Both the position numbers and the translations under genes were made by a program. The notes under the pieces were generated by a model. That model made no database searches and was not told the DNA's origin. It worked only from the letters and a program-made list of their open reading frames with translations. From positions 66,621 through 130,620 of the forward strand of contig UQTB01000002.1 in the NCBI GenBank assembly GCA_900543915.1: 64,000 nucleotides of DNA, written 5' to 3'. This document shows positions 53,178-62,224 of the stretch, piece after piece. Source of the stretch: an uncultured Eubacteriales bacterium. GTDB lineage: Bacteria; Bacillota; Clostridia; Christensenellales; Borkfalkiaceae. Position 1 is the stretch's first letter. The number at the start of each line of letters is the position of its first letter.

Positions 53178-53528
53178 ATGGGTTTTTTTGATAAAGTTTC
53201 GGATGCAATCATTACTGCAGAGATGGTCTTCGAAAAAGAGTGCCGCTCTTTTACCTGCTACGGCTTGGAAGACATCACCAAAAATGTGGAGATCAAAGGT
53301 AAAATCATCGATAAGGATAATAACCTGATTCAATTTTCGGGGAATATCCTGGTGGAGACGAAATCCCTTTACGGCAAAAAATTTCTGATCGACGATCAGA
53401 ACAAAATCATGGAGCTCGACCTGGATTCGGTGGAGACCAAGATGGAAGAGGTCCAGCAGAAAACCAAGACCGCACAGGTCGAAACATCCATCGTAAAATT
53501 CAACTACCGTAAACTGGAATTGATTTAA
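53178..53528 (+). CDS. Hypothetical protein of 116 residues
   Basis: The ATG at 53178 follows GCGGAGG. The protein begins MGFFDKVSDAIITAEMVF and is mostly beta-like and charged, with the tail rich in Lys/Glu and ending FNYRKLELI. No signal peptide or membrane helix. I do not recognise the family. It has its own strong promoter and terminator, so it is a single-gene unit. The first residues (GFFDKV) resemble amphipathic N-terminal helices of some membrane-associated proteins. Confidence 0.75.
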   Translation: MGFFDKVSDAIITAEMVFEKECRSFTCYGLEDITKNVEIKGKIIDKDNNLIQFSGNILVETKSLYGKKFLIDDQNKIMELDLDSVETKMEEVQQKTKTAQVETSIVKFNYRKLELI

Positions 53529-53560
53529 AACGGCACATTGCCGCCCGTACCCGACACATG

Positions 53561-53608
53561 AAAACAGCGCATGGCGCCGCTCTCCGCGGCAGAATGCGCT
53601 GTTTTTTT
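53561..53608. terminator. Terminator of 116-aa gene (bidirectional)
   Basis: A 12-bp outer stem (53561-53572 with 53594-53605) and inner GCCGC/GCGGC stem, then TTT; A-runs on the other side serve the converging aminotransferase gene. Confidence 0.9.
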
Positions 53609-53637
53609 CGCTCATTTATGTTTTTTTCTTTCCCCCG

Positions 53638-54828
53638 TCAGCCGCGGTACTCCTCCATCAAAGCCTTGAACGCGGGGAGCGCCCGTTCAATCTGTTCGGT
53701 CGATACGCAGTACGCGATCCGCACAAATCCCTTCACGCCGAACCCGTCGCACGGGACCAGCAAGAGCTCGTGCCTTTTCGCCCTCTCGCAAAAAGCGGCC
53801 GCGTCCGGCTCGGGCGTTTCGACAAAGAGATAAAAAGCGCCGTCCGGCTTGATGCAGTGATAACCGAAGGAGACCAATCCCTCATACAGCAGTTTCCGGT
53901 TTCTCTCGTATACAGAAATATCGGACAGCTGGCCGACGCATTCGCGGACGACAAACTGAAACAGGCTCGGGGCGCAGACATAGCCCAAAGACCGCCCCGC
54001 CCCCAAAACGGCCAAATAGACGCTGACGGCATCCTCTGCATCCGGCGAAACCATGACGTAACCGATCCGTTCCCCCGGCAGAGAAAGGGTCTTGGAATAA
54101 GAATAGCAGACTAAGGTATTGGCATAATACCGCGGAATAAAGGGGACAAAAACGCCGCCATACACCAGTTCGCGGTAGGGTTCGTCCGTGACGATATAGA
54201 TCGGATGCCCGTATTCCTCTTGTTTCCGTCTGAGAATATCCGAAAGTTTAACGATCGTCTCCTCCGTATAAACCACGCCGCTGGGATTATTCGGCGAATT
54301 GACGATCACCGCCTTGGTGAGCGGAGACAGCCTGCTTTCAAAATCGCCGAAATCGATCTGGAAAGTGTCCCGTTCGGGTTCGGATACCACCAGTGTTCCG
54401 CCCGCCTGCGCCACAAAGACTTTGTATTCCGTAAAATACGGAGCAAAGACCACGCATTCATCTCCCCGGTTCAACAACCCCGTCAATGAGACGGACAACG
54501 ATGCCGCCGCGCCCGCCGTCATATAGATAAAATCGGGCGAAACAACATAATTATGTCTGTCATAAAGATGATCGGAAATCGCTTTTCTTACCGAATAATC
54601 TCCTTGCGCAGAAGTGTACCCGTGAAGCGCGACCGCGTCTTCGTGTTCGATTAAGTTTAAAATTGTTTTTTTGACCGAATCCGGCGGCGCGACGGAAGGA
54701 TTCCCGATGGAAAAATCATACACGTTTTCCGCGCCGATCTCCTTCTTTCTCATTTTTGCATACTCAAAAATCTCCCTGATGACCGAGCGCTGATTTCCCA
54801 GCTGAAACATACTTTCATTTACATTCAT
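53638..54828 (-). CDS. Pyridoxal phosphate-dependent aminotransferase
   Basis: This 396-residue fold-type I aminotransferase of the aspartate aminotransferase class has the PLP lysine in YSYSKTLSLPGERIGYV near residue 245 and the pattern NSPNNPSGVVY near 177. The substrate is unclear; it resembles proteins annotated as aspartate or broad-range aminotransferases. It overlaps the nnr stop by four bases. Confidence 0.9.
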   Translation of the reverse strand: MNVNESMFQLGNQRSVIREIFEYAKMRKKEIGAENVYDFSIGNPSVAPPDSVKKTILNLIEHEDAVALHGYTSAQGDYSVRKAISDHLYDRHNYVVSPDFIYMTAGAAASLSVSLTGLLNRGDECVVFAPYFTEYKVFVAQAGGTLVVSEPERDTFQIDFGDFESRLSPLTKAVIVNSPNNPSGVVYTEETIVKLSDILRRKQEEYGHPIYIVTDEPYRELVYGGVFVPFIPRYYANTLVCYSYSKTLSLPGERIGYVMVSPDAEDAVSVYLAVLGAGRSLGYVCAPSLFQFVVRECVGQLSDISVYERNRKLLYEGLVSFGYHCIKPDGAFYLFVETPEPDAAAFCERAKRHELLLVPCDGFGVKGFVRIAYCVSTEQIERALPAFKALMEEYRG

Positions 54829-56288
54829 TTTCTTTCTCCTTCTTCTCTTCCCAGAGAACGCAGCACTTCACCCACTTTTCCGACTACTTCCGAAGGCGTC
54901 ATTGCGTAAGCGGTCAGTTCCTTTTCCGCGCGTTCCCCCGCCTTGCCCATCATCCAGCTGCCGACAGACGCCGCAGAGAATGCGTCCAAACCCCTTGCCG
55001 CCAGGCCGACGATAAAACCGGATAGCACGTCTCCGCTCCCGCCCTTCGCCATGCCGGAGGAACCGGTTGCATTGAAGCACACGCGCTCTCCGTCCGTGAG
55101 AACGGAAACACAGCTCTTTAGCAGCACCGTTACGCCGTGTTCCGCCGCGAAACTACGCGCCGACCCGACGGGATCGTTTAAAATCACTTCGGCAGACTTT
55201 CCGGACAATCGGGAAAATTCGCCGACGTGCGGCGTCAGGAGTACATCTCCTCTTCGCCGCTTTAGAATTTCAATGCCGTGAACAGACAGGGCGTTCAGCG
55301 CGTCCGCATCGATCACCAGGACACCGGGAAAATGCTCGATCAGATACGAGACAATCGAATAAACCGCATCTGAAGCCCCCATGCCCATTCCGACAGCTAC
55401 CGCACGGCTGTTCGCGCAGATCTCTTCCAACACCGCGGGATCGCAGATAAGATCCCCGTTCTCCTCCGGCAAAGCATATTTCATGGTGCATTCGGGGACC
55501 TTTCCCATATATAAGTCAAAGAGCCCGGCCGGAACGGCGAGATTGACGTAACCGCATCCCATCTTCAGCGCCGCGGCGCCCTGCGCCGCCAGCAATACGG
55601 CGCCCGAATATGCGCGGCTTCCGCCGATCAGACAGCTTTTACCGAACATTCCCTTGTGCACGTTGCGCGCGCGGTCGGGGAAAAAAGCGGCGATATCTTC
55701 CCGCTCCAGACAATATCCGTAGTTATCTTCCCACAGACTGATGCCGATATCCGCAGTGACCGTTTCGCCCGCATAATTGATGCCGTCGTTTATAAGATGC
55801 CCGTATTTCAGCTCCTGAATCGCAACCGTCATATCAGCCCGCACGGCGGCGCCCATCGGAAAACCGGTATCCGCATTCACTCCGCTCGCGATATCGCATG
55901 CGACCACAAATGCACCCGAAGCATTGATCGCCTCGATTGCCGCACGGTATTTCCCCTCCGGCGCGCGGTTCAGTCCGATCCCGAAAATACAGTCCACGAC
56001 GATATCGTACGCGCCTTGAAAGACGCCGTCAGAAGACTGTTCCACCCAAAAGACGTCCGGCTGAAAGCCGTGCGACAGGGCGAGCGACTGCGCCGCGGCG
56101 GCGCCATCCTTCCCGTTGTTCCCGCGGCCGCAGACGAATAATACCCGCCCTCCGCGAAATCTCTTCCTGATCGCCCCTGCCAGCGCCTCGCCCGCACGCA
56201 GGATCAGATCCTCTTCCGGAATCCCCAGGCGCTCGATCGTATAGCGGTCGCCTTCCCGCATCTGCGCGATCGTCAATACGCGTCGCAT
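54825..56288 (-). CDS. nnr: Bifunctional NAD(P)H-hydrate epimerase/dehydratase
   Basis: This 487-residue protein repairs damaged NAD(P)H hydrates. The N-terminal epimerase domain (YjeF-N-like) contains RVLFVCGRGNNGKDGAAAAQ (cut) near residue 50; the C-terminal dehydratase (YjeF-C/ribokinase-like) contains LLTPHVGEFSRL and GSGDVLSGFIVG. Fusion of both is usual in bacteria. It overlaps the recX stop by 16 bases. Confidence 0.94.
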   Translation of the reverse strand: MRRVLTIAQMREGDRYTIERLGIPEEDLILRAGEALAGAIRKRFRGGRVLFVCGRGNNGKDGAAAAQSLALSHGFQPDVFWVEQSSDGVFQGAYDIVVDCIFGIGLNRAPEGKYRAAIEAINASGAFVVACDIASGVNADTGFPMGAAVRADMTVAIQELKYGHLINDGINYAGETVTADIGISLWEDNYGYCLEREDIAAFFPDRARNVHKGMFGKSCLIGGSRAYSGAVLLAAQGAAALKMGCGYVNLAVPAGLFDLYMGKVPECTMKYALPEENGDLICDPAVLEEICANSRAVAVGMGMGASDAVYSIVSYLIEHFPGVLVIDADALNALSVHGIEILKRRRGDVLLTPHVGEFSRLSGKSAEVILNDPVGSARSFAAEHGVTVLLKSCVSVLTDGERVCFNATGSSGMAKGGSGDVLSGFIVGLAARGLDAFSAASVGSWMMGKAGERAEKELTAYAMTPSEVVGKVGEVLRSLGREEGERK

Positions 56289-56899
56289 GATTCTTCCTCC
56301 AATCCCCTGATCGCCTGTTTGCAGATCTCGTAAGCGTATCCTTTGGACAGCAAATAACGATAGGTCTTTTGTACGGCGTTTTCTTCTCCGCGCCGCCTGG
56401 CATAATATTTTTCCGCCGTCGCCCGGGCGCCGCTCAGCTGCCGATCTTCCGCGTCTTCCAACGCGCGGTCGATTTCCTCCGGCGCTATCCCCTTCTGAAA
56501 GAGCTCGCAGCGCATCAGCCGTTCCCCCTTCTTTTCACCGTATGCCTTGACGTAGGCCTTCGCGTAAGCGCCGTCGTCCAGATAGCCGTAATATTCCAGC
56601 TTTTCGAGACATGCTTCTATTACGCCGCCCAAATATCCTTTCTTTTCCAGGTGATCCGCGATCTGCCTTTTCGTCTTCATCGCGTTCGAGAGAAAATTGA
56701 GGGCACAGTCGAACGCCTGAAGCCGCTCGCTTTCCATCTGCATGGCTTCCAGCTCCTCCGCGGCGACGGCGGTTCCCGCTTTCAGCCGATATTTCACCAC
56801 GGTCTCCGCCTGCAGCCCGCAGAAGAACGCGCCGTCCACAAAGATATTGCAGCGATCCTTTTTTTTCTTTTGCGCCGTGATTTCCGTTATGACCGCCAT
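56273..56899 (-). CDS. recX: Regulatory protein RecX
   Basis: This 208-residue helical protein modulates RecA. It shows the RecX pattern of repeated three-helix units, e.g. ALNFLSNAMKTKRQIADHLEKKG, YAKAYVKAYGEKKGERLMRCELFQKGI (cut) and KTYRYLLSKGYAYEI. No recA is beside it. It overlaps the YigZ-family gene by 13 bases. Confidence 0.88.
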   Translation of the reverse strand: MAVITEITAQKKKKDRCNIFVDGAFFCGLQAETVVKYRLKAGTAVAAEELEAMQMESERLQAFDCALNFLSNAMKTKRQIADHLEKKGYLGGVIEACLEKLEYYGYLDDGAYAKAYVKAYGEKKGERLMRCELFQKGIAPEEIDRALEDAEDRQLSGARATAEKYYARRRGEENAVQKTYRYLLSKGYAYEICKQAIRGLEEESCDAY

Positions 56900-57534
56900 G
56901 CTCCCTCCGCAAACGCAGCATAATGCGTTTCTCCCTCTGCCAGCGAAACCTTGCCTGCAAAATAGTCGGTCAGCCGTGCGGTAAACGCGCCGTATTCCCC
57001 GCAGGGAACAGAGAGCGCGAGGGAAACCTCGTCTGTAAAATCCGTCCGCTCTACGACTGCCTGCTCCCGCTCGAGAAACTGAAGCATTTTCGGATACTGA
57101 TCATAGGTCAGCTTTAATAAACCGGTCTTGACCAGGCGGTTCTCCACGATCCGCGCGCCGTCCAGCGCCTTTGACACGCTCTCCGCATAGGCGCGGACCA
57201 AACCGCCCGCGCCCAGCTTGATGCCGCCGAAATAACGCGTCACAACCGCCGCCGTTTTCATTATTTTTCTGTTTTTCAGCACTTCCAGCATAGGCATTCC
57301 CGCCGTTCCCTGCGGCTCGCCGTCATCCGAATACTTCATGACGTTGCCGATTTCATCCGCGATATAAGCGTAGCAGTTGTGCGTGGCGAGCGAATGCGTC
57401 TTTCGCATCCCAGCGATAAACTGCTTTGCAGCCTCCTCATCCGCCACTTCCCGCAGCGTACAGATGAACTTCGAGCGCTCGATCACGATGGTATTTTCCG
57501 CCACACCCTGTACGCTCAGATAAGACTCTTTCAT
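56887..57534 (-). CDS. YigZ/IMPACT family protein
   Basis: This 215-residue protein has the IMPACT (UPF0029) domain with [19 protein letters not shown] text ([15 protein letters not shown]) and the signature [20 protein letters not shown] (cut), [22 protein letters not shown]-terminal domain of about 70 residues follows. Function is unclear; homologues relate to translation control. Its start overlaps the tyrS stop (ATGA). Confidence 0.92.
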   Translation of the reverse strand: MKESYLSVQGVAENTIVIERSKFICTLREVADEEAAKQFIAGMRKTHSLATHNCYAYIADEIGNVMKYSDDGEPQGTAGMPMLEVLKNRKIMKTAAVVTRYFGGIKLGAGGLVRAYAESVSKALDGARIVENRLVKTGLLKLTYDQYPKMLQFLEREQAVVERTDFTDEVSLALSVPCGEYGAFTARLTDYFAGKVSLAEGETHYAAFAEGAWRS

Positions 57535-58745
57535 CCGAGGGTCACTTTTATGTGGATTTTTTTGCCCTTATGAAGGACGAACGCGCCCTTTTCCCGCACA
57601 GAATCCAACGTGGCGAACGGATCCGTGATTTTTGTGTCGTCTATCATGACGCCGCCGCCTTCGATCAGGCGCTTCGCTTCCCCCTTTGATTTCGCCTGAC
57701 CGCAGAGGACCAGCGCATCCGCCACAAGCGCGGTGTCGCAAGGAATCGTGACCGCCGGCATGTCTTCGGCGGAGCCTCCTCCGAAAGCGGCGCGCGCCTG
57801 GCGCTGTGCCTCCAGAGCCTTTTCTTCCCCGTGAACCAACCTAGTCACTTCGAAAGCGAGCCGTTCTTTCGCTGCATTCATGCGTTCATCCATATGCTTT
57901 GTCAGCGCTTCGATCTCCTCCAGTTCCATAAAAGTGAGAAGCCTCATGCACTCGTTTACCTTCACGTCTTCCACGTTTCGGAAATACTGATAAAACTCAT
58001 ACGGAGACGTTTTATTTTCATCCAGCCAAAGAGCGCCCTTTGCGGTCTTTCCCATTTTATTCCCGTCGCTGGTCAATAGCAATGTAAAGGTCATGGCATA
58101 CGCAGGTTTCCCCTCTTTCCGCCTGATCAGATCCGCCCCCGCAAGCATATTGCTCCACTGATCGTCTCCCCCCATCTGAAGCTGACAGCCGTAATCCTGA
58201 TTGAGCCGCAGGAAGTCGTACCCCTGCATCAGCATATAATTAAATTCCAAGAAGGAAAGCCCGCGCTCCATTCTCGACTTGAAGCACTCCGCCGTCAGCA
58301 TGCGGTTTACAGAGAAATGCACGCCGATTTCACGCAAAAAATCCACGTAATTGAGATTCAGAAGCCAGTCCGCGTTATTCACCATTTTCGCGGCGTTTTC
58401 CCCCTCAAAATCGATAAACCGGGACATCTGTTTCTGGAAACACGCCACATTATGCGCGATCGTCTCCTTCGTCATCATGGAACGCATATCCGTTCTTCCG
58501 GAAGGATCGCCGATCATAGCCGTGCCGCCGCCGAACAGCGCGATCGGGCGATGCCCCGCGCGCTGCATGTGCGCCATCGCCATGATGGGAATATAGTGCC
58601 CGATATGGAGACTGTCTGCCGTCGGATCGAATCCGACATAAAAAGAGACCTTTTCACTCCCCAAAAGTTTATATAAATCTTCTTCAAATACCGTTTGTTT
58701 TATAAATCCGCGCTCTTTTAATACATCGAAAACGTTTTTCATCAT
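57531..58745 (-). CDS. tyrS: Tyrosine-tRNA ligase
   Basis: This 404-residue class I synthetase charges tRNA-Tyr. The HIGH box is [10 protein letters not shown] near residue 45, the KMSKS-like box is [10 protein letters not shown] near 226, and a C-terminal S4 RNA-binding domain ([20 protein letters not shown]) is present. It is the first gene of the minus-strand group with YigZ, recX, nnr and aminotransferase. No T-box leader is seen. Confidence 0.95.
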   Translation of the reverse strand: MMKNVFDVLKERGFIKQTVFEEDLYKLLGSEKVSFYVGFDPTADSLHIGHYIPIMAMAHMQRAGHRPIALFGGGTAMIGDPSGRTDMRSMMTKETIAHNVACFQKQMSRFIDFEGENAAKMVNNADWLLNLNYVDFLREIGVHFSVNRMLTAECFKSRMERGLSFLEFNYMLMQGYDFLRLNQDYGCQLQMGGDDQWSNMLAGADLIRRKEGKPAYAMTFTLLLTSDGNKMGKTAKGALWLDENKTSPYEFYQYFRNVEDVKVNECMRLLTFMELEEIEALTKHMDERMNAAKERLAFEVTRLVHGEEKALEAQRQARAAFGGGSAEDMPAVTIPCDTALVADALVLCGQAKSKGEAKRLIEGGGVMIDDTKITDPFATLDSVREKGAFVLHKGKKIHIKVTLG

Positions 58746-58771
58746 CCGACCTCAATAAAATCTTTTTAAAG

Positions 58772-58800
58772 ATTTTACCACATTTGCCTGTTTTTATCAA
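58772..58800 (-). promoter_or_regulatory. Promoter of tyrS operon
   Basis: On the minus strand TTGATA (58795-58800), 17 bases, TAAAAT (58772-58777), about 25 bases from the tyrS ATG. Confidence 0.7.
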
Positions 58801-58899
58801 GCATTCGGCAGAGATAACGCTTTTTTCTCCGTAAAATCGACACAGATTTTTATTATGAAATTTTCTCTTTTCATTTTCAAACTTTTTATAAAAAAATAC
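58801..58899. other. Composition switch; likely genome junction
   Basis: Left of here the DNA and codons are GC-rich; right of here they are AT-rich. No gene is present in this stretch. The exact seam cannot be placed, but most likely lies at 58,830-58,900, where an AT-rich run begins. Confidence 0.6.
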
Positions 58900-58928
58900 T
58901 TGCAAAGATAAACAAAATATGCTATTAT
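58900..58928 (+). promoter_or_regulatory. Promoter of the ankyrin protein gene
   Basis: TTGCAA (58900-58905), 17 bases, TATTAT (58923-58928), then GGAGGATAT before ATG 58950. Confidence 0.65.
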
Positions 58929-58949
58929 AGAATTAATAAAGGAGGATAT

Positions 58950-59540
58950 ATGAAAAAGATTATAGCAATAATGGCTTTAATGTTGATGTTTACGGGCGCA
59001 GTGTCCGCAGATGACAGCATTAATGAACAAGCGGCAACCCAGCTTTACTACAGAACAGAAATTGTTGCACGAAAAGTACCTTATACTAATGCAGGATTTT
59101 TCAGTGCAATTCAATCAGGCAACACAGAACTTACTGAAATGTTCCTCAAATCAGGTTACAGCCCAAACATAAAGTATATGAAGCTTCCGGCTATATTTGC
59201 AGCAGTTTACAGCCGCAACGCTAAGATTGTTGATTTACTTTTAAAATATGGCGCTGATGTTGATACAGTCTATCTTGAGCAAACTCCGTTAATATTTGCA
59301 ATTAACCGCAAAGACGCTGAAATCGTTGATGTATTAATTAAGCATGACGCTGATGTAAACAAGTCTTCAGGAGCTTTGAAACCGTTGAATTATGCATTAA
59401 AGAAAAAACATTCAGAAATTGTAACCTCCCTTCTTAATGCCGGCGCTCAGCCCGATGATGAATCCCTTATTCGCGCGCTCAAAAATAAAGACGAAAATAT
59501 TAAAAATCTCGTTTTGAAAAAATACCGCGAATTAGAGTAA
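58950..59540 (+). CDS. Exported ankyrin-repeat protein
   Basis: This 196-residue protein has a clear Sec signal peptide (MKKIIAIMALMLMFTGAVSA, cleavage probably after VSA, residue 20). Four ankyrin-like repeats follow (AVYSRNAKIVDLLLKYGADV, AINRKDAEIVDVLIKHDADV, ALKKKHSEIVTSLLNAGAQP). It is probably periplasmic or secreted and binds a protein. Codons differ from the genes to the left. It is preceded by a promoter and GGAGG. Confidence 0.85.
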   Translation: MKKIIAIMALMLMFTGAVSADDSINEQAATQLYYRTEIVARKVPYTNAGFFSAIQSGNTELTEMFLKSGYSPNIKYMKLPAIFAAVYSRNAKIVDLLLKYGADVDTVYLEQTPLIFAINRKDAEIVDVLIKHDADVNKSSGALKPLNYALKKKHSEIVTSLLNAGAQPDDESLIRALKNKDENIKNLVLKKYRELE

Positions 59541-59562
59541 AATTTTTAAAATTTGTAACAAT

Positions 59563-59618
59563 AAACCTTCTTGCACTAAAGATAAAAGGAAATATTTCCG
59601 TAAATCTTATTGTAGGAA
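59563..59618 (+). terminator. Possible terminator/ RBS-masking stem between ankyrin and 621-aa genes
   Basis: AAACCTTC pairs with GAAGGTTT at the end (followed by TTTTTT), with a loop of about 36 bases that itself holds GGAAATATTTCC. The 3' arm includes the AGGAAGG ribosome site of the next gene, so the stem could hide it. Confidence 0.4.
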
Positions 59619-59626
59619 GGTTTTTT

Positions 59627-61492
59627 ATGTCAGAATTCCAAATTAATAACAGCAAACATGTGAAAACAAATATTCCTTTACAAAGCTCAGAAAGTTATGC
59701 GCAAAGCACCAAGCTGAACTCTCTGTGGCAAAAAGGTTTTACGCCAAACGAAAACTTTAAAGGATTAATGCTTGAAAAAGCTGATACACCTTTCTCAATT
59801 ATTGTGAACACTCCTGTAAACAAAAAAGAATTGGCTGAATTCATACAAGAAACCGGGATTGAACCTCAATGGAGCGACGATTTCGCAGAGGCTGTGAAGA
59901 CTCAAAACGAATTGGCTGTTTTAAAAGAACTTGCCTCTCTAAAAAACAAAAACGGAGAAAGACTGTATGACAGCTTTCAATTATACCAGTTTACGGGCAA
60001 ACACAGCGCAAAAAAGCTTGATCTAGCAAAAAAGTTTTACAAAGAAAATCCGGAATTTACCAACAATGTTTACAACGGATTTTTGATTAATTATATGGTA
60101 AACAACAACATTTCAAAGGCCGATGAAGCTTATTATATTAAACATGCTCTCTTAGCCAACAAAATACGCAGCGTTAATTCAGTTAATCTTGAAGACAAGA
60201 GGCTTACGGCACTGCTGCAAGCTGCTGATGGAAACGAAAAAATACAAAATGCATCATTAAAAGCTTTTGCTTCCATTTCCGAGTTGAATGATAATCAATT
60301 TCAACAATTGCTAAACAAAATTAAACTTGAAGGAGATGCAGACACCCAACAAATTAAAACTGAAGAAAATTTTTCAGTAAATCTTGCGCTGATAAACCTT
60401 GTCAAAGACAAAGAGCTTCAAACATCTCTTAATAAAATAAATATAACTCTCAGAAATTCACCTGAAGAACTTCGCAAAATCAAAGAAATTACTGTTGGCT
60501 TGACGAATTTTAACGGCGACGCCAAAGTGCTAAGTGAAATAAAAAAAGAATTGCTTGAAATCGCCAATTCCAATGAAAAATTAACCGAAAAAGCTGACAG
60601 AATTAAACTTCTGGAAAAAATTGTCAACTTCAACAACTACGTTAACGACGGCAGTGAAATTTTTCAGACAAGAGAACAGAAATATATTCTTAAAGAATTA
60701 CAAACAAAATACCATGATTATAAAACCGTTCTGCAAGTGAAAAATATTCAAAAGATTAAAGAAATGCCCGACGCTTTAATCTCAAACCGTGCTCAGGATT
60801 TTCTGGAACAAGTAAAACTTGCACCGCTAAAAGAGTTTATAAGCGAAAATGCAAACGATGAGTTTTCTGATTATTTATACGAAAACTACTACCTCAAAAA
60901 TCAACCCAAAGCCGCTCAGCCTTTATTAAATCAAATTAATTCAAAATACGGCACAAAAGTATTTTTAGCTGATATTGACAAAGAATTTGACATTCAAGAA
61001 TCGTTAAAATATATTGACAAAGAGCTTGCAAAATGGCAAAAAGCCAGCAGCGGAAGGGCAGTTTTACCCAAAACTCTTGACATGAATTCAATGGACTATC
61101 ACTTTATCAATAACAACACAGTAATTGGATATGCAGCGAATTCCAAGTATCACAAAGATTTTAATAATGATATCAAAATCAAAACCGCGGCTAATTTAGA
61201 AAAGACACTCAGGCATGAACTTACCCACCTGAATGATACAAAGGCCGGAACAAATGAAGATTTTATGCCTGATGAAGATCTTATTAGAAAAGAACTCTCC
61301 GGCGCTGGACTTTCTGAAGGTTTAATTGATTACGCCCTCAAAAGCCGCGATGAGCTTGTTGCTGTTGCTGCAGAAGGCAATCCCGATTATTATTCAGAAC
61401 AATTCAAAGAAACACTCATTAATCTGGGGCTTCCTGATTGGCTGTTCAAGCTTTACGACGCGGGGCAAAACAGTCCGAAATATAGTTTTTAA
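59627..61492 (+). CDS. Large helical protein with HExxH site, unknown
   Basis: This 621-residue protein is unlike anything I can name. Most of it is helical and rich in Lys, Asn and Glu. Near residue 530 lies RHELTHLNDT, an HExxH zinc-protease-like site; a Glu in SRDELVAVAAEGN about 50 residues later could be a third ligand. No signal peptide or membrane helix. The ATG follows AGGAAGG. It may be a secreted or cytoplasmic peptidase or a toxin-like effector; that is inference. Its end overlaps the next gene by 47 bases, tail to tail. Confidence 0.65.
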   Translation: MSEFQINNSKHVKTNIPLQSSESYAQSTKLNSLWQKGFTPNENFKGLMLEKADTPFSIIVNTPVNKKELAEFIQETGIEPQWSDDFAEAVKTQNELAVLKELASLKNKNGERLYDSFQLYQFTGKHSAKKLDLAKKFYKENPEFTNNVYNGFLINYMVNNNISKADEAYYIKHALLANKIRSVNSVNLEDKRLTALLQAADGNEKIQNASLKAFASISELNDNQFQQLLNKIKLEGDADTQQIKTEENFSVNLALINLVKDKELQTSLNKINITLRNSPEELRKIKEITVGLTNFNGDAKVLSEIKKELLEIANSNEKLTEKADRIKLLEKIVNFNNYVNDGSEIFQTREQKYILKELQTKYHDYKTVLQVKNIQKIKEMPDALISNRAQDFLEQVKLAPLKEFISENANDEFSDYLYENYYLKNQPKAAQPLLNQINSKYGTKVFLADIDKEFDIQESLKYIDKELAKWQKASSGRAVLPKTLDMNSMDYHFINNNTVIGYAANSKYHKDFNNDIKIKTAANLEKTLRHELTHLNDTKAGTNEDFMPDEDLIRKELSGAGLSEGLIDYALKSRDELVAVAAEGNPDYYSEQFKETLINLGLPDWLFKLYDAGQNSPKYSF

Positions 61493-62114
61493 GATTTTTT
61501 GAAGCAATAATCCGGCGCGGACGTTCGCCTGTATAAAAAATTTCAGCAATCGCATCTTTGCTCTTATCGGAAATAACTTCTACTGTATCAGACAAAAATA
61601 TTAAAGTGCCTCTCATAAATTTGGAAAATCCTTTTTTACAAGCAGCCACAGCCCTGATTGTTTTTTCATCTACGCCATCCATTTGGTTTAATAATTTTAT
61701 AGCTTTCAAGCGAGAATTAGAGTTTCGTGCAAAAGTATCCGACGTAACGCTGTCCACAAAATCTGAAAAAAATTGTCCGAAAGTTTTATTTTCAGAAGGG
61801 TTATAAACACACTTCCGCTTTGGCACAAGCCCGTCCATAGAATAAAATTTATTCAAATCTTTGCTTTTTACATAAGGTTCTATTGCCATTAAAGACTTAT
61901 TTTGCTGAGCGGGTTTCAGATTTAATGTCAGCCCGTCTTCTCTCAAACGGACATCCGCAAGCTTTTTAACTGCACTTTTAACAATCGCAATCTCGGTTTC
62001 ATCTTTTGCAAATTCATATGCATTTTGCTTTAAAAGCTTAACCGTTGAATGTGTAATATTCATGCCAAATGACGGTGCTTTCTTAGAATTAATCGGGGTA
62101 ATATTTGATGTCAT
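61446..62114 (-). CDS. Protein with N-terminal PSFGM motif, unknown
   Basis: This 222-residue protein starts MTSNITPINSKKAPSFGM, then a charged, helical body with several basic stretches and the phrase TGERPRRIIASKNLKNY near the end. No signal peptide. The short N-terminal 'P-x-FG' motif occurs often in proteins of Gastranaerophilales; this is from memory and needs a search. GGAG precedes the ATG. Converges on the HExxH protein with a 47-base overlap. Confidence 0.6.
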   Translation of the reverse strand: MTSNITPINSKKAPSFGMNITHSTVKLLKQNAYEFAKDETEIAIVKSAVKKLADVRLREDGLTLNLKPAQQNKSLMAIEPYVKSKDLNKFYSMDGLVPKRKCVYNPSENKTFGQFFSDFVDSVTSDTFARNSNSRLKAIKLLNQMDGVDEKTIRAVAACKKGFSKFMRGTLIFLSDTVEVISDKSKDAIAEIFYTGERPRRIIASKNLKNYISDCFAPRRKA

Positions 62115-62188
62115 GTTTATTCTCCAGCCTTAATATTTTATTATAAACCTGACAAAAAGTAAATATCTAAATATTAGTTATTTATAGA

Positions 62189-62217
62189 TTGCATATGTTT
62201 TAAAAGTAAGGTATATT
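62189..62217 (+). promoter_or_regulatory. Promoter of the antiporter gene, start point at the ATG
   Basis: TTGCAT (62189-62194), 17 bases, TATATT (62212-62217). The predicted start (about 62224) is at or beside the ATG at 62225, with no room for a ribosome site. Confidence 0.55.
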
Positions 62218-62224
62218 AAAACAT

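Noticed and set aside
58746..58830. T-box leader for tyrS
   Set aside because: The leader is about 25 bases after the promoter, far too short for a T-box.
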